64,000 bases of DNA. Origin: Levilactobacillus angrenensis. Its GTDB lineage: Bacteria > Bacillota > Bacilli > Lactobacillales > Lactobacillaceae. The translations under genes and the position numbers were made by a program. This document shows, piece after piece, positions 35,981 to 46,334 of the stretch. Under the pieces are notes generated by a model. The model was not told where the DNA came from and made no database searches. It saw only the letters and a list, made by a program, of their open reading frames with translations. Each line of letters begins with the position of its first letter. Within the stretch, counting starts at the first letter, position 1. The stretch lies in NCBI RefSeq assembly GCF_003946085.1, contig NZ_RHOB01000002.1:62001-126000 (forward strand), written 5' to 3'.

Positions 35981-36646
35981 CTACTTCTTCAACGTCTCAT
36001 CCAGCTTCTCCACATTGGCAATCGGCCCGACCACCGTCAGCACGTCATGTAGCTGGACGATGTCCGTGGGTTGTGGGGAAATGTTGATGGCGTGACCGTG
36101 TTGAATGGCGATGACGGTCAGATCAAAGCGCCGGCGCAAGTCGAGCTTGACCAGGTCCTGGTTGACGAAGTTGGGGTCGGTGATGACCACCTCGGCCAGC
36201 GTATACTCATCACTCAGGTCGATGAAATTCAGAATGTGATTGGACAATAATTTGCGCACGATGCTGTGGCCCATGTCCCGTTCGGGGAAGATGACTTGGT
36301 CAGCCCCCACTCGTTTTAACACGCGACCGTGGTCGCTAGTTTCGGCCTTAGCAATCACCTTTTTGGCCCCCAGCTCCTTGGTCAACATGGTCGTCAAGAT
36401 GCTGGCTTCCATGTTGTTCCCAATCCCTACGATCACGTAGTCAAAGGTGTCGATGTTCAAACCGCGCAGCACGTCTTCATCCCGCGTATCCGCAATCAAG
36501 GTCTGCGTGGCGACGTCCATCATCTCATTGACGGGCTCTTCCTTGACGTCGACCGCCAAGACGTCCTGATGGGCCTCCACTAATGTTTGCACGACGCTTT
36601 GGCCAAACCGGCCGAGCCCCAGCACCGCAAAACTCTTTTTCGTCAT
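35981..36646 (-). CDS. ktrA: Ktr potassium uptake system regulatory subunit (RCK/TrkA-N)
   Basis: Cytoplasmic gating ring subunit of 221 residues. The RCK_N Rossmann domain (AVLGLGRFGQSVVQTL, then VDVKEEP and VIVGIGNNMEAS) binds ATP/ADP or NAD(H), and RCK_C (from about residue 135) binds regulators such as c-di-AMP in this family. ATG 36646, ten bases after AAGGAG, is chosen. It directly follows ktrB, with which it forms the potassium transporter. Confidence 0.93.
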   Translation of the reverse strand: MTKKSFAVLGLGRFGQSVVQTLVEAHQDVLAVDVKEEPVNEMMDVATQTLIADTRDEDVLRGLNIDTFDYVIVGIGNNMEASILTTMLTKELGAKKVIAKAETSDHGRVLKRVGADQVIFPERDMGHSIVRKLLSNHILNFIDLSDEYTLAEVVITDPNFVNQDLVKLDLRRRFDLTVIAIQHGHAINISPQPTDIVQLHDVLTVVGPIANVEKLDETLKK

Positions 36647-36659
36647 TTTCAAAAACTCC

Positions 36660-38012
36660 TTAACCAATTAAAATGTTTTCTTCCGGGTAACGAATCTGGT
36701 TGAACTTGGTCTGCCGCTTGGACAGCGAGTACAACGACGTGAAGATGCCGACCCGCCCGATGAACATCAGCAACATGATGACCAGCTTGCCGATGACCGT
36801 CAGATGGGGCGTCAAGCCCAGACTCAAGCCGACCGTACCAAACGCCGACAGTACCTCAAACACGATGTATTCCAAGCCAAAACCTTTCGGAATCTTCTCG
36901 GTTTGGGTCAAAATCAGCGTGGCGATGACAATCACGACGCTGGCCAGAAAGATCAGTAACAGCGCGCGACTGATATTGGTCTGGCTGAAACGCCGCCGAC
37001 TGAATTCAACGTCCTTTTTGCCGCGGATCTGGGCAATACTTTGAAGCATCAAGACGCCAAATGTGGTGGTCTTGATTCCCCCGGCCGTGGATCCCGGCGT
37101 CCCGCCGACAAACATTAAGATCATAATCAAAAAAATACTCCCGGCCTGTAAGTCGTTGGTTGGCAAGGTCACCAGTCCAGCCGTTCGCGGCGTCACGCTC
37201 AGGAACAACGTGTTGATGGTCCGGTTGAACCACGACGTCCCCTTGGGTAATAACGTCAAATCTTTTTCCGTCATCAGCAGCAACAAGAAGCCAATCACGA
37301 ATAACGTCCCCGTCGTGACCAGCGTCAGCTTAGAGTTCAGGCTCAGCCGTTTGCGCTCGTGGTACAACAGCAGGTCGCGCCAGACCAGAAAGCCCAGGCC
37401 CCCGCCGATGATTAGGATGATGGTCACAATCAGGAGGTAGGAATCATCCCGAAAACCCATCAGACTGTTGCCAAAGACATCAAAGCCGGCGTTACAAAAA
37501 GACATGACCGAATGGTAGACCGACGTGTATAGCCCCCATTTCCAGCCGTAGCGCGGAATAAAGTCGACCGCAATCAAACACGCCCCACCGACCTGAAAGA
37601 GCGCAGAGAGGCCGACAACGTATCTCATGACGCTCTTGGTATCGCTCAGGTTTTCCAGGTTCAAGGATTCCTTGACCATCAGTTGCGTCGACAAGTCCAG
37701 ATTGCGGCGAATGATGTTAAATAACAGCACGGCAAAGGTCATGTACCCCAGTGCCCCGATTTCGGAAAGCACCAAGATGACAATCTGCCCAAACAACGAC
37801 CAGTGCTCGGCCGTGTTGACCACCGTTAGCCCGGTGATACAGGTCGCCGACGTGGCGGTAAACACGGTATTGATGAAGCTGGTACCGCGCATCCCGTTCG
37901 TCGCGGCAGGCAAGCTCAGCAGGATGGTCCCCACCGTGATCAGGAGGATGAACCCCCAGACCATCTTTTTTGAGAGTGTATCAAACAATTTAAAACGCGA
38001 AATTTTTTCCAT
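36660..38012 (-). CDS. ktrB: Ktr/Trk potassium transporter membrane subunit
   Basis: Sodium-coupled or voltage-driven K+ translocating subunit with four M1-P-M2 repeats in 450 residues. The four pore loops are visible as TATSATCITGL, FCNAGFDVFG, VTPRTAGL and SAFGTVGLSLG, each with the conserved selectivity glycine. It leads ktrA on the same transcript, with 13 nt between stop and start. Confidence 0.94.
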   Translation of the reverse strand: MEKISRFKLFDTLSKKMVWGFILLITVGTILLSLPAATNGMRGTSFINTVFTATSATCITGLTVVNTAEHWSLFGQIVILVLSEIGALGYMTFAVLLFNIIRRNLDLSTQLMVKESLNLENLSDTKSVMRYVVGLSALFQVGGACLIAVDFIPRYGWKWGLYTSVYHSVMSFCNAGFDVFGNSLMGFRDDSYLLIVTIILIIGGGLGFLVWRDLLLYHERKRLSLNSKLTLVTTGTLFVIGFLLLLMTEKDLTLLPKGTSWFNRTINTLFLSVTPRTAGLVTLPTNDLQAGSIFLIMILMFVGGTPGSTAGGIKTTTFGVLMLQSIAQIRGKKDVEFSRRRFSQTNISRALLLIFLASVVIVIATLILTQTEKIPKGFGLEYIVFEVLSAFGTVGLSLGLTPHLTVIGKLVIMLLMFIGRVGIFTSLYSLSKRQTKFNQIRYPEENILIG

Positions 38013-38157
38013 AAGTCTTCCAGTCCTATTAAGCTATTCCTTTCAGCTTAAGCCAAACGTAGCGGGAAAACAATACCCATTTCAACCGGATTTTACGCTG
38101 GGCGAACGTGCCGATGACCAATCGTTTCGGGGTTATCGCTTTCACAAAAATCTAAAT

Positions 38158-38191
38158 AAAAAATCTCACCTCGGTGTGTGGTGAGATTTTT
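38158..38191. terminator. Terminator of the exported protein gene
   Basis: AAATCTCACC (38161-38170) pairs with GGTGAGATTT (38180-38189), with A and T tails on both sides. It lies nine bases past the stop at 38200. Confidence 0.9.
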
Positions 38192-38199
38192 AGTGGCGT

Positions 38200-38700
38200 T
38201 TAAGCAAATTGTTTTTCAACCGATAACGCCGTGAAATATTCTTTCTTTGGCTTGAAGTGGGTGAAGACGGTTGGCTTCAAAGTTGCATCTTGTTGCGGTT
38301 CAATTAAGACGTGACGCTTCTTACCCTTGATTTTCTTGACGTAGGTCGCATAAGACGGCCCATCAGCTGGGTGCGTCTTACTGTTAAAGGCATAGACGGT
38401 CCGTTTATGTTTCCGCCCTAGCTTGTGAATGGTTAAGCTGGGGAGTGAATACAACCCATCTTTAACAAATCCTTCTCGCAAATGATGCTTTTTAATCACT
38501 AGCTGATAGAGTCCTCTCCCCTTGAAGTAATGGTACCAAGTTCCCCGCATCTTCTTCGGTACATTCTTCAACGCCTTATAAGATGACGTTGCTTGCGCCT
38601 GCGCAGTCGGTGTCTGAACCTGATTTAACATCCCCACACCAACCAAGACCGCCGCAACCAACACAATCATGCCACGACACCGTTTCACTAACTTCCCCAT
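38200..38700 (-). CDS. Small exported protein of unknown function
   Basis: 166 residues with a Sec signal peptide: basic start GKLVKRCRG, hydrophobic core (residues about 11-25) and a likely cleavage after AQA near residue 36. The mature part is strongly basic and Tyr/Trp-rich (MRGTWYHYFKGRGLY, HKLGRKHKRTVYAF) and ends in FTALSVEKQFA. I do not recognise it by name; small basic secreted proteins like this are common in lactobacilli. ATG 38700 after GAGGCGGAG is preferred to the longer frame. It is monocistronic. Confidence 0.75.
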   Translation of the reverse strand: MGKLVKRCRGMIVLVAAVLVGVGMLNQVQTPTAQAQATSSYKALKNVPKKMRGTWYHYFKGRGLYQLVIKKHHLREGFVKDGLYSLPSLTIHKLGRKHKRTVYAFNSKTHPADGPSYATYVKKIKGKKRHVLIEPQQDATLKPTVFTHFKPKKEYFTALSVEKQFA

Positions 38701-38897
38701 ACTCCGCCTCTTATCCACTGGCGCCGCCACAATACTTTAACCAAAAAATTATCGGCCACACCAATACTTGATACCCCTAATCTTAGCAGATGCTTTGTGA
38801 AATCGCAATGTCGCTTCCGGCCGCAACGTGTGCCCACCGGCAACTGGTGTCGTTCAAAACAGCTAACCGCCCGTCAGTCCACCATTTTTTCACCAAA

Positions 38898-38932
38898 CAA
38901 AAAATCCCCACCAAATAACTGGTGAGGATTTC
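38898..38932 (-). terminator. Terminator of the rplM-rpsI operon
   Basis: On the minus strand AAATCCTCACC pairs with GGTGGGGATTT around ATAACTG-like loop bases, then TTTTTT. It lies about 20 nt past the rpsI stop. Confidence 0.88.
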
Positions 38933-38953
38933 CCAATTGATAATATCGAAATA

Positions 38954-39346
38954 TTAACGCTTGGAGAATTGTGAAGCCTTACGTGCCTTCTTCAGACCTG
39001 GCTTCTTCCGTTCCTTCATCCGGGCGTCACGAGTCAAAAGACCCGCACGCTTCAGCGGACCACGGAAATCTGGGTCAACTTCGAGCAATGCCCGAGCGAT
39101 CCCGTGACGAGTTGCGCCGGCTTGACCGGAGAAACCGCCACCGCGCACAGTAACTAATGCATCGTAGTTACCAAGCGTTTCCGTAACGTTGAATGGTTGT
39201 AAGACAACTTCCCGAATACTTGCGAATGGGATGTAGTCTTCAATTGCCTTGTTGTTCATAACGATTTTACCTGAGCCGGGTACTAAACGTACACGTGCAG
39301 AGGAGTTTTTACGACGGCCAGTGCCGCGATATTGAACTTGTGCCAA
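38954..39346 (-). CDS. rpsI: 30S ribosomal protein S9
   Basis: Small-subunit head protein of 130 residues whose C-terminal tail reaches the P-site tRNA; the tail [12 protein letters not shown] with the invariant final Lys-Arg is present, as is [16 protein letters not shown] at the start. It forms the usual pair behind rplM, 14 nt apart, and is the last gene of the ecf-truA-rplM-rpsI run. Confidence 0.98.
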   Translation of the reverse strand: MAQVQYRGTGRRKNSSARVRLVPGSGKIVMNNKAIEDYIPFASIREVVLQPFNVTETLGNYDALVTVRGGGFSGQAGATRHGIARALLEVDPDFRGPLKRAGLLTRDARMKERKKPGLKKARKASQFSKR

Positions 39347-39360
39347 TTTGGTTTTCCTCC

Positions 39361-39804
39361 TTAGATAAGGTTAATAATGTCTAATACTTCTGGCTTTTGT
39401 GCTTCGTGCTTGTGGTCTGCACCAGCGTACACGTGAAGCTTCAATGCCATTTGGTGACCTAAGGAGTTCTTAGGGAGCATACCTTGTACAGAAGTTTCGA
39501 TCAATTTTTCTGGGTTCTGTTCCCGGAAGTTACCAGCAGTCCGTGACTTCAAGCCACCAGCGAAACCAGAATGGTGGTAGTAGACTTTGTCGGTGGCCTT
39601 ACGACCAGTTAAAGCGATTTTTTCAGCGTTGATGACGATTACGTTATCACCAGTGTCCACGTTAGGGGTGAACGTTGGCTTGTTCTTACCACGTAATACA
39701 GAAGCAACGACTGAAGCAAGCCGACCTAAACTCACGTCGGTTGCGTCGACAATGTACCATTTGCGGTCAATGTCGTTAGGTTTTGCCATATAAGTTGTAC
39801 GCAC
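39361..39804 (-). CDS. rplM: 50S ribosomal protein L13
   Basis: Early-assembly large-subunit protein. The start is GTG 39804 ([11 protein letters not shown]), seven bases after GGAGG, which gives the standard 147 residues; frames reaching 39939 would read through the leader hairpin. [17 protein letters not shown] and [12 protein letters not shown] are typical. A leader structure lies between it and truA. Confidence 0.97.
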   Translation of the reverse strand: MRTTYMAKPNDIDRKWYIVDATDVSLGRLASVVASVLRGKNKPTFTPNVDTGDNVIVINAEKIALTGRKATDKVYYHHSGFAGGLKSRTAGNFREQNPEKLIETSVQGMLPKNSLGHQMALKLHVYAGADHKHEAQKPEVLDIINLI

Positions 39805-39935
39805 GTTAAATTCCTCCATAAATCTGTGTTTGTCTGACACCAAGTAAACTTTCCGGGGCTTATCGTGGGGCAAACAATACCAACAACCATAATACAAAGT
39901 TTTTCCCATAAAGTCAATGATTGTTTGCCCCTTAA
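39805..39935 (-). promoter_or_regulatory. Probable L13 leader (autoregulatory 5' UTR of rplM-rpsI)
   Basis: The region holds a perfect 12-bp stem, GGGGCAAACAAT (39867-39878) with ATTGTTTGCCCC (39920-39931), enclosing about 40 nt and not followed by a T run, so it is not a simple terminator. Firmicutes carry a known L13 leader at this position; the assignment here rests on location and stem, not on a model search. Confidence 0.6.
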
Positions 39936-39942
39936 CCAAAAA

Positions 39943-40740
39943 TTACCGTTGATGTTGCGGCAATTTGGTGGGATGTTCGGGGTCCTCCCCCTGGTAATAC
40001 ACGTGCTTTAAATACAGGCCAGCCGCCGGAACCGTCCGCCGCGCTTGTTTGCGATCCTTGACTTGATAAAGTCGTAAAATATCGTGAACTGGTCGGGTCC
40101 CAGAGCCGATTTCGACCAGCACCCCGACCATGATGCGCACCTGGTTGTACATGAAGCCGTTGCCGTAAAATTCAAAAACCAATTCATTGTTGGCGTGGTC
40201 GATATGACAAGTGGCCTCGTAAATGGTCCGCACGAAGGTCCGCGTCTGTGCGCCCGACGCTACGAAACTGGTATAGTCGTGTTCGCCGACCAGGTCCTGT
40301 AAGGCCACGTTGATCTTATCCAGTTCAACCGGGAATTTCCATTGGCCGGTATAGTGGCGTTTAAAGGGATTCCGGAACTCGCCCATGTCCATGCGGTACA
40401 GGTAGCGTTTGCCAGACACGTCATATCGGGCATGGAAGTCTGCGGAGACCAGATCGACCTTTAAGACCTCCATATCCATGGGTAACATGCTGTTTAAGCC
40501 CTTGCGCATGTTGTCCGCGGGAATCACGAAGGGAAAGTCGAAATGGGCCACCTGGGCCAGCGCATGGACACCTGCGTCAGTCCGCCCCGATCCGTAGATG
40601 ACGATGGCGGGATCCGGGTTCTTGGCCATCTTATTGACGACCTTGGTCAGGACGCTTTCCACGGTCCGTTTATTGGGCTGGCGCTGGAAACCGGCAAAGT
40701 CGGTCCCGTCATACATAAAAGTTACTTTGTAGCGTTGCAT
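39943..40740 (-). CDS. truA: tRNA pseudouridine(38-40) synthase
   Basis: Isomerises uridines 38-40 in the anticodon arm of many tRNAs. The catalytic aspartate is D55 in YGSGRTDAGVHALAQVAHFD (exactly 20 residues), with the RNA-binding YDGTDFAGFQRQPNKRTVE near the start. It has 265 residues, the normal length. It lies between ecfT and rplM, the order seen across lactobacilli. Confidence 0.96.
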   Translation of the reverse strand: MQRYKVTFMYDGTDFAGFQRQPNKRTVESVLTKVVNKMAKNPDPAIVIYGSGRTDAGVHALAQVAHFDFPFVIPADNMRKGLNSMLPMDMEVLKVDLVSADFHARYDVSGKRYLYRMDMGEFRNPFKRHYTGQWKFPVELDKINVALQDLVGEHDYTSFVASGAQTRTFVRTIYEATCHIDHANNELVFEFYGNGFMYNQVRIMVGVLVEIGSGTRPVHDILRLYQVKDRKQARRTVPAAGLYLKHVYYQGEDPEHPTKLPQHQR

Positions 40741-40750
40741 TCAGTTCCTC

Positions 40751-41551
40751 CTACCAACGACGACAAGCGAGAATCGCCGCAAATCCAATCAAAAATAAAA
40801 TCCAGGTCACCGTATCTCGCTTCTGCCAGGTCAAAATTCGATACTGGCTGCGGTGTTCGCTGTCTTGATAGCCGCGCGCTTCCATCGCCGTCGAGAGATC
40901 CTCGGCACGGTTGAAGGCGCTCATGAACAGCGGCACCATCAAGGGAATCAGGGCCTTGGCTTGCTTGAACAAACCACCCTCCCCAAAGTCAACCCCACGC
41001 GCACGCTGGGCGTTCATGATCTTAGTCGCTTCGTCCATTAACGTCGGCACGAAACGCAACGCGATCGACAGCATCATTGCCAGCGTATCCACAGGCACGT
41101 GGAGCCACCGCAACGGCTTCATCAGCGAGGCCAAGCCGGTCGCAATGTCCAGCGGCTGCGTCGACAGCGTCAGTAACGTGGACATCATGATGATCAACAG
41201 AAACCGAATGAAAATATACCCGGCATTGATCAGCCCAAACTGACTGATATTGATAAAGGCCCAGTGAAAGTACGTGTGGCCGCCCACGGGGCTGAATAAG
41301 AGTTGCAAGACCACGGTGAAGACAATTAGCCAAAGTAGTGGCCGAATACCCCGTAAGAAGAAGCCCAGGCTGATTTTTGACGCCAGGATCGACCCGACCG
41401 TCAGCGCAATCAAAATCGCATAGGTCACCGGATTGTTGGCCATGAAAACTAAAATGATATAACAAAAGCTCAGCATCAATTTCGCCCGGGGATCCAAACG
41501 GTGCACGACCGAGTTCAGGGGCAAATACCGCCCAAAGATAAATTTAGACAT
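40751..41551 (-). CDS. ecfT: Energy-coupling factor transporter transmembrane protein EcfT
   Basis: Scaffold subunit of ECF vitamin/metal importers that couples the two ATPases to exchangeable substrate-binding S components. It has about five to six membrane helices and both coupling ARG motifs, [11 protein letters not shown] and [13 protein letters not shown] (residues about 180-225). ATG 41551 overlaps the ecfA2 stop by eight bases. 266 residues. No S component gene lies nearby, as expected for the shared group II module. Confidence 0.95.
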   Translation of the reverse strand: MSKFIFGRYLPLNSVVHRLDPRAKLMLSFCYIILVFMANNPVTYAILIALTVGSILASKISLGFFLRGIRPLLWLIVFTVVLQLLFSPVGGHTYFHWAFINISQFGLINAGYIFIRFLLIIMMSTLLTLSTQPLDIATGLASLMKPLRWLHVPVDTLAMMLSIALRFVPTLMDEATKIMNAQRARGVDFGEGGLFKQAKALIPLMVPLFMSAFNRAEDLSTAMEARGYQDSEHRSQYRILTWQKRDTVTWILFLIGFAAILACRRW

Positions 41552-42416
41552 GGTCGGCCCCCTTTGCTGGCCAACGCGCCGCAATTTGGTCGGCTAGCTG
41601 GTCAGCCGTCAACGGTAAGGTGTCCCAGTTCAGGCCACGTTGGCGTAACTGTTGGGCAAATTGCGCGGCCCGCGGCACATCTAGTTGGTTGGCTCGTAGC
41701 CAATCGGGGTCGGCAAAGACGTCATGGGGCGTGCCAAATTTGACCAGCTTACCGGCCCGCATCACTGCGACCTGTTCGGCGTACTGGGCGACGTCTTCCA
41801 TCTGGTGGGTCACCAACACGATGGTCAGTCCCTGTTCTTGATGGAGCCGTTCAAAGAGTGCCATCATCGCCTGACGACCTTGGGGATCTAAGCCCGCTGT
41901 CGGCTCGTCTAAGACCAAGACTTGCGGCTTCATAGCCAAGACTCCGGCGATGGCCACCCGCCGCATTTGCCCACCGGAGAGCTCAAATGGTGAGCGCTCA
42001 GCGTAACTGGTGTCGAGGCCCACCGTCGTAAGCATTTCATCCGCCAGGGCGTTGGCGTCGGCCTCACTCATGCCGAAATTCTTCGGTCCAAAGGCAATGT
42101 CTTGGCGAATCGTTTCCTCAAAGAGCTGGCTCTCTGGAAACTGGAACACCATGCCCACGTGTTGGCGTAAGGGTTTCAAGGCCGCGTTGGTCGTGGCCGG
42201 CGTGACGGTAAAGTCATCGACGTGAATCGTCCCCGCGCTGGGCTTGTACAACGCATTCAGTTGCTGGATCAGCGTGGATTTACCGCTACCGGTATGGCCG
42301 ATGATGGCCAAATAACCGTGATCCGGCACCTGAAAGGAAACATCCTCGACCGCGGTGTGGGCCATCGGCGTCCCGGCTTGATAAGTATAGGTTACGTGTT
42401 CGAAAGCGATTGCCAC
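41544..42416 (-). CDS. ecfA2: Energy-coupling factor ATPase EcfA2
   Basis: ATPase of the ECF module with Walker [11 protein letters not shown], signature [13 protein letters not shown] and Walker [16 protein letters not shown] 42416 is the likely start, seven bases after GGAGG; an ATG two codons earlier lies almost on the site. It overlaps the 3' end of ecfA1 by 25 bases. A C-terminal extension after the ABC core is typical of EcfA2. Confidence 0.94.
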   Translation of the reverse strand: MAIAFEHVTYTYQAGTPMAHTAVEDVSFQVPDHGYLAIIGHTGSGKSTLIQQLNALYKPSAGTIHVDDFTVTPATTNAALKPLRQHVGMVFQFPESQLFEETIRQDIAFGPKNFGMSEADANALADEMLTTVGLDTSYAERSPFELSGGQMRRVAIAGVLAMKPQVLVLDEPTAGLDPQGRQAMMALFERLHQEQGLTIVLVTHQMEDVAQYAEQVAVMRAGKLVKFGTPHDVFADPDWLRANQLDVPRAAQFAQQLRQRGLNWDTLPLTADQLADQIAARWPAKGADHV

Positions 42417-43228
42417 AGCCATTCCTCCATTTCCGCCGTCGTTTGATAAGTCGTGGGTGGGGTGATGCCCCGCTGCTTGAGTGCCGTCTGTAATTTAACG
42501 GGAAATGGCACGTCGAGGCCCATATCAATCAGGGCCTCGCCACGCGCAAAGATGGTCGCCGGCTGTGCCTCTTCCACTAGTCGGCCGTCATCGATCACCA
42601 AGATTCGGTCGGCACCGGCGGCTTCGTCGATGTCGTGGGTAATGGAGATCACGGTCAAGTGTTGCTGTTCACGTAACCGCCGGACCAGCGCTAGCATATC
42701 GTGGCGGCCTTGGGGGTCCAACATGCTCGTGGCCTCATCCAAGATCAAAATGTCCGGGGCAATGGCCACGATACCGGCCAACGCCACCCGCTGTTTTTGC
42801 CCGCCTGATAGTGAACTGGGTTCGCGCTGGGCGAATTCAGCCATGCCCACTTCTTTCAGTGCGGCCTGAACCCGCGGTACCATGTCTGTCCGCGCAATCT
42901 GGCGGTTCTCCAGGCCAAAGGCGACGTCGTCTTCAACCGTGGCACCCACGAATTGGTTATCCGGGTTCTGAAAGATCATGCCGATTTTTTCGCGCACGTC
43001 CCAAACGGTGTCGGGAGTCAGCGTAATCCCAGCCACCGTGATCGTCCCCTGAGTAAACGGCAACAGACCGTCTAGAGACTTCGCTAAGGTCGACTTGCCA
43101 CTGCCGTTGTGGCCAACAATGGCCAACCATTCCCCCGCGTGGACATCAAAACTCACGTCCGTTAGCGCCGGACGCTGGTCGTCCCCGTATGCATATGAAA
43201 GATGTTTGACTTCAATGATATTTGCCAT
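42392..43228 (-). CDS. ecfA1: Energy-coupling factor ATPase EcfA1
   Basis: Partner ATPase of EcfA2 with Walker [11 protein letters not shown], signature [13 protein letters not shown], and Walker B with an altered catalytic context, [16 protein letters not shown] (Glu-Ala instead of Glu-Pro). 278 residues. First gene of ecfA1-ecfA2-ecfT-truA-rplM-rpsI; its own promoter lies at 43266. Confidence 0.95.
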   Translation of the reverse strand: MANIIEVKHLSYAYGDDQRPALTDVSFDVHAGEWLAIVGHNGSGKSTLAKSLDGLLPFTQGTITVAGITLTPDTVWDVREKIGMIFQNPDNQFVGATVEDDVAFGLENRQIARTDMVPRVQAALKEVGMAEFAQREPSSLSGGQKQRVALAGIVAIAPDILILDEATSMLDPQGRHDMLALVRRLREQQHLTVISITHDIDEAAGADRILVIDDGRLVEEAQPATIFARGEALIDMGLDVPFPVKLQTALKQRGITPPTTYQTTAEMEEWLWQSLSNT

Positions 43229-43265
43229 CCGCGTTTTTGATTCTCCTAGTAAAATGTCACCGCTA

Positions 43266-43274
43266 ATTATAGCA
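43266..43274 (-). promoter_or_regulatory. Extended -10 promoter of the ecf operon
   Basis: Minus strand TGC-TATAAT (43266-43274) without a clear -35, about 35 nt before ecfA1. The stretches 43275-43374 and 43417-43551 hold no gene or repeat I can support. Confidence 0.6.
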
Positions 43275-43374
43275 AAGTTTTGTGAATTTCCGAAGTGTTC
43301 CGCCAGATTCTTTCAGCCGCGCCGCAAAATCCTGACGACTCGTCCGTGACGCCTAGTCAAAGCGAAAAAAGTGT

Positions 43375-43416
43375 ACAAAAAAAATCACTAACAAACCAGC
43401 GGCGCTGAGGCGTTAG
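43375..43416 (-). terminator. Terminator of the S10-spc-alpha cluster after rplQ
   Basis: On the minus strand GCTAAC and GTTAG arms enclose an inner CAGC/GCTG stem and are followed by eight T (43377-43384), about 135 nt past the rplQ stop. Confidence 0.7.
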
Positions 43417-43551
43417 CCCCCATTCAAGCTAGACTCGGAAAGAATTTCCTCCATCATCGTAGCGCTCTATACCACATGGTTCTAGTGATTAATTTGTAAC
43501 TATTGTTCCCCGTTTAAGGACGCGGACACTCCCGAATCGCTTAACTAAAAA

Positions 43552-43935
43552 TTAGTCAACGAATTCCAAGATGGCCATAGCGGCACCATCACCGCGACGA
43601 GGCATCGTCTTCAAGATACGCGTGTAACCACCGTTACGATCAGCGTACTTCGGTGCTAATTCGCTAAATACCTTTTGCAATGCGCTAGTCACGACAACAT
43701 CATCGCCGTCTTCTTTAACATCTGCAACCACGTTACGGATGAAAGCAGCAGCTTGACGCCGGGCGTGTAAGTCGCCTTGCTTACCCAAGGTAATCATTTG
43801 GTCAGCCGTCTTGCGAACTTCCTTAGCGCGTGCTTCAGTCGTTTCGATGCGGCCGTTCAAGATTAAACTAGTGGTCAAATCGCGTAACAAGGCACGACGT
43901 TGAGAACTAGTCCGTTGTAATTTACGGTAACTCAT
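43552..43935 (-). CDS. rplQ: 50S ribosomal protein L17
   Basis: Protein near the exit tunnel, 127 residues, starting [20 protein letters not shown] and ending [15 protein letters not shown]. Last gene of the long ribosomal cluster, 30 nt behind rpoA. Confidence 0.98.
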   Translation of the reverse strand: MSYRKLQRTSSQRRALLRDLTTSLILNGRIETTEARAKEVRKTADQMITLGKQGDLHARRQAAAFIRNVVADVKEDGDDVVVTSALQKVFSELAPKYADRNGGYTRILKTMPRRGDGAAMAILEFVD

Positions 43936-43965
43936 AACCAGAAACCCTCCTTTGAGTGTCTAAAA

Positions 43966-44916
43966 TTAGTCTTCCTTCCGAAGTGACAAACCTAAGTCAG
44001 CTAACTTAGCCTTAACTTCTTCAAGGGACTTGCGACCCAAGTTACGAACCTTCATCATGTCTGCTTCGGTCTTGTTGTTCAATTCCTGAACCGTGTTGAT
44101 TCCAGCACGCTTCAAGCAGTTGTAAGAACGAACGGACAAGTCGAGCTCTTCGATGGTCATCTCAAGCATCTTTTCCTTGTGCGTTTCTTCTTTTTCAACC
44201 ATGATTTCCGCATTCTTAGCTTCGTCGGTCAGGTCGACAAACATAGCCAGATGTTCGGTCAAGATCTTTGCAGCCAATGCAATGGCTTCGCTTGGATTAA
44301 TTGAACCGTTTGTCCAAACATCCAGGGTCAATTTATCGTAGTCAGCCCGTTGGCCAACCCGTGCATTCTCTACTTGGTAGTTAACCCGTTCGATTGGGGT
44401 GTAAATGGAATCTACGGCTAAAACACCAATTGGCATTTCTGTATTACGAGCTTTGTTCTCGTCAGCAGAAACGTAGCCTCGGCCCTTGTCCGCAGTCATT
44501 CGCATGTGGAACGTTGCCCCATCAGCAACTGTAGCAATGTACAGATCTGGGTTCAAAACGTCAACGTCAGCACCTGCCACAATATCACCAGCGGTGATCT
44601 GAGCGGGTCCCTTAACGTTGATCTCCATCGTTTCTTCCTGATCGTCAGCACCGTTCAACTTCAGCGCAATCTTCTTAACATTTAAGATGATTTGCGTGAC
44701 GTCTTCTACGACACCTTCGACAGTCGAAAACTCATGCAGAACCCCGTCGATTTGAATGCTGGTAACAGCTGCACCAGGTAATGATGAAAGCAAGATCCGC
44801 CGTAAGGAGTTGCCTAAGGTTGTCCCGTATCCACGTTCCAACGGTTCAACAACAAACTTACCGTAGTTGCTACTCTCATCAATTTTATGAATGTTAGGCT
44901 TTTCAAATTCAATCAT
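43966..44916 (-). CDS. rpoA: DNA-directed RNA polymerase subunit alpha
   Basis: Assembly platform of RNA polymerase, 316 residues. The N-terminal dimerisation domain has [20 protein letters not shown]; the C-terminal domain (from about residue 245), which contacts UP elements and activators, has [19 protein letters not shown]. Normal position between rpsK and rplQ. Confidence 0.98.
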   Translation of the reverse strand: MIEFEKPNIHKIDESSNYGKFVVEPLERGYGTTLGNSLRRILLSSLPGAAVTSIQIDGVLHEFSTVEGVVEDVTQIILNVKKIALKLNGADDQEETMEINVKGPAQITAGDIVAGADVDVLNPDLYIATVADGATFHMRMTADKGRGYVSADENKARNTEMPIGVLAVDSIYTPIERVNYQVENARVGQRADYDKLTLDVWTNGSINPSEAIALAAKILTEHLAMFVDLTDEAKNAEIMVEKEETHKEKMLEMTIEELDLSVRSYNCLKRAGINTVQELNNKTEADMMKVRNLGRKSLEEVKAKLADLGLSLRKED

Positions 44917-45003
44917 TCTTATCGTTTACCCCTTTCAAACCGCGTTGAGCTCCTATAAGTCAATCCCATCATGAAGGTTGCCCTCATTAATGAAACGCTC
45001 ACG

Positions 45004-45393
45004 TTAGACCCGACGGCGCTTTGGAGGACGAGTACCATTATGAGGAACTGGGGTAACATCGCGGATAGCCGTGACTTCGATCCCAGCAGCTTGGATTGCC
45101 CGAATAGCAGCTTCACGTCCTGAACCAGGACCCTTAACAGCAACTTCAACGGACTTAACACCGTGTTCTTGTGATGCCTTGGCAGCGGCTTCAGCGGCCA
45201 TTTGTGCAGCAAATGGCGTTGACTTCCGACTACCCTTGAAACCTAAAGCACCGGCAGATGACCAAGCAATAGCGTTCCCTTGAACGTCAGTGATCATGAC
45301 CAAAGTGTTGTTAAACGTAGCATGGATGTGTGCAACACCGGATTCAATATTCTTTTTGACCCGACGCTTGCGACTAGTTTTTCTAGTAGCCAT
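45004..45393 (-). CDS. rpsK: 30S ribosomal protein S11
   Basis: Platform protein of 129 residues with [19 protein letters not shown] and the basic tail [12 protein letters not shown] that contacts the mRNA near the E site. It lies between rpsM and rpoA. Confidence 0.98.
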   Translation of the reverse strand: MATRKTSRKRRVKKNIESGVAHIHATFNNTLVMITDVQGNAIAWSSAGALGFKGSRKSTPFAAQMAAEAAAKASQEHGVKSVEVAVKGPGSGREAAIRAIQAAGIEVTAIRDVTPVPHNGTRPPKRRRV

Positions 45394-45410
45394 AAAGTGA
45401 TAAACCTCCC

Positions 45411-45776
45411 TTACTTCTTCTTCCCGGCGATCGAAACGGCTTTACCCTTCCGAGTGCGGGCATTGTTTTTGGTGTGTTGGCCGCGAACAGGCAGTCCACG
45501 ACGGTGACGCATACCGCGGTATGAGCCGATTTCTTGCAAGTTCTTGATGTTCAGGCTAACTTCACGACGTAAGTCACCTTCGACCTTGTACTTGTCAACT
45601 TCGACACGAACCTTGTCTTCTTGTTCAGGGGTTAAATCACGAACCCGAACGTCTTCTGGGACACCAGCATCCGCAACAATCTTGTGCGCGGTGTTGATCC
45701 CAATTCCAAAAATGTAAGTCAAACCGTAAGCGATTCGCTTATCACGTGGTAAATCCACTCCAGCAATACGTGGCAT
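45411..45776 (-). CDS. rpsM: 30S ribosomal protein S13
   Basis: Head protein of 121 residues that forms bridges with the 50S subunit. The signature [20 protein letters not shown] and the tail [19 protein letters not shown] are present. It is 25 nt behind rpmJ. Confidence 0.98.
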   Translation of the reverse strand: MPRIAGVDLPRDKRIAYGLTYIFGIGINTAHKIVADAGVPEDVRVRDLTPEQEDKVRVEVDKYKVEGDLRREVSLNIKNLQEIGSYRGMRHRRGLPVRGQHTKNNARTRKGKAVSIAGKKK

Positions 45777-45801
45777 TTAAGTGCACCTCCTATAAATTGA
45801 A

Positions 45802-45921
45802 TTACTTACCCTGGCGTTGTTTGTGCTTAGGGTTGGCTGAGCAAATAACCATTACTCGACCCTTACGCTTGATAACCTTGCAGTGTTCGCACATTGGCTT
45901 AACTGATGGTCTTACTTTCAT
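45802..45921 (-). CDS. rpmJ: 50S ribosomal protein L36
   Basis: Very short gene of 39 codons ([20 protein letters not shown] through KHKQRQGK). The zinc-binding ligands C11, C14, C27 and H32-type pattern mark the zinc-containing form. GGAGG precedes the ATG. Placed between infA and rpsM as usual. Confidence 0.96.
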   Translation of the reverse strand: MKVRPSVKPMCEHCKVIKRKGRVMVICSANPKHKQRQGK

Positions 45922-45950
45922 GAATATCCCTCCTACATCTGTCCAGGCGG

Positions 45951-46169
45951 TTACTTAAACCGATAAGTAATCCGGCCTTTAGACAAGTCATACGGTGACA
46001 TTTCAACAGTTACTCGGTCACCAGGCAGAATCCGGATGTAGTGCATCCGAATCTTACCGGAAACGTGAGCGAGAATCTCATGACCGTTTTCTAATTCGAC
46101 CCGAAACATTGCGTTAGGTAATGTTTCGGTAACTTTACCTTCGACTTCGATGACATCGCTTTTCGCCAC
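45951..46169 (-). CDS. infA: Translation initiation factor IF-1
   Basis: S1/OB-fold protein of 72 residues that occupies the A site during initiation. [19 protein letters not shown] and [20 protein letters not shown]-type core are present (here [20 protein letters not shown]). It lies 165 nt behind adk, the widest gap within the spc part; a GC-rich imperfect hairpin around 46213-46240 sits there and may attenuate. Confidence 0.97.
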   Translation of the reverse strand: MAKSDVIEVEGKVTETLPNAMFRVELENGHEILAHVSGKIRMHYIRILPGDRVTVEMSPYDLSKGRITYRFK

Positions 46170-46334
46170 GAAAGTACCTCCCTTTTAATTGCGTGTAAAA
46201 TACACGTAAAAGCGGTAGGGACAAGGACCTTGCCCCCGCCTAGCACCTGTGAATTGCGACAGCGCGCCATTTACAGGCTAAACCTGAATAAGCTTACCAT
46301 AATTCTTACGAAGACGCAAGAACTTAGCGACCTG

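Noticed and set aside
39805-39939. N-terminal extension of L13
   Set aside because: The added residues would be read from the leader hairpin; GTG 39804 has a good ribosome site and gives the family length.
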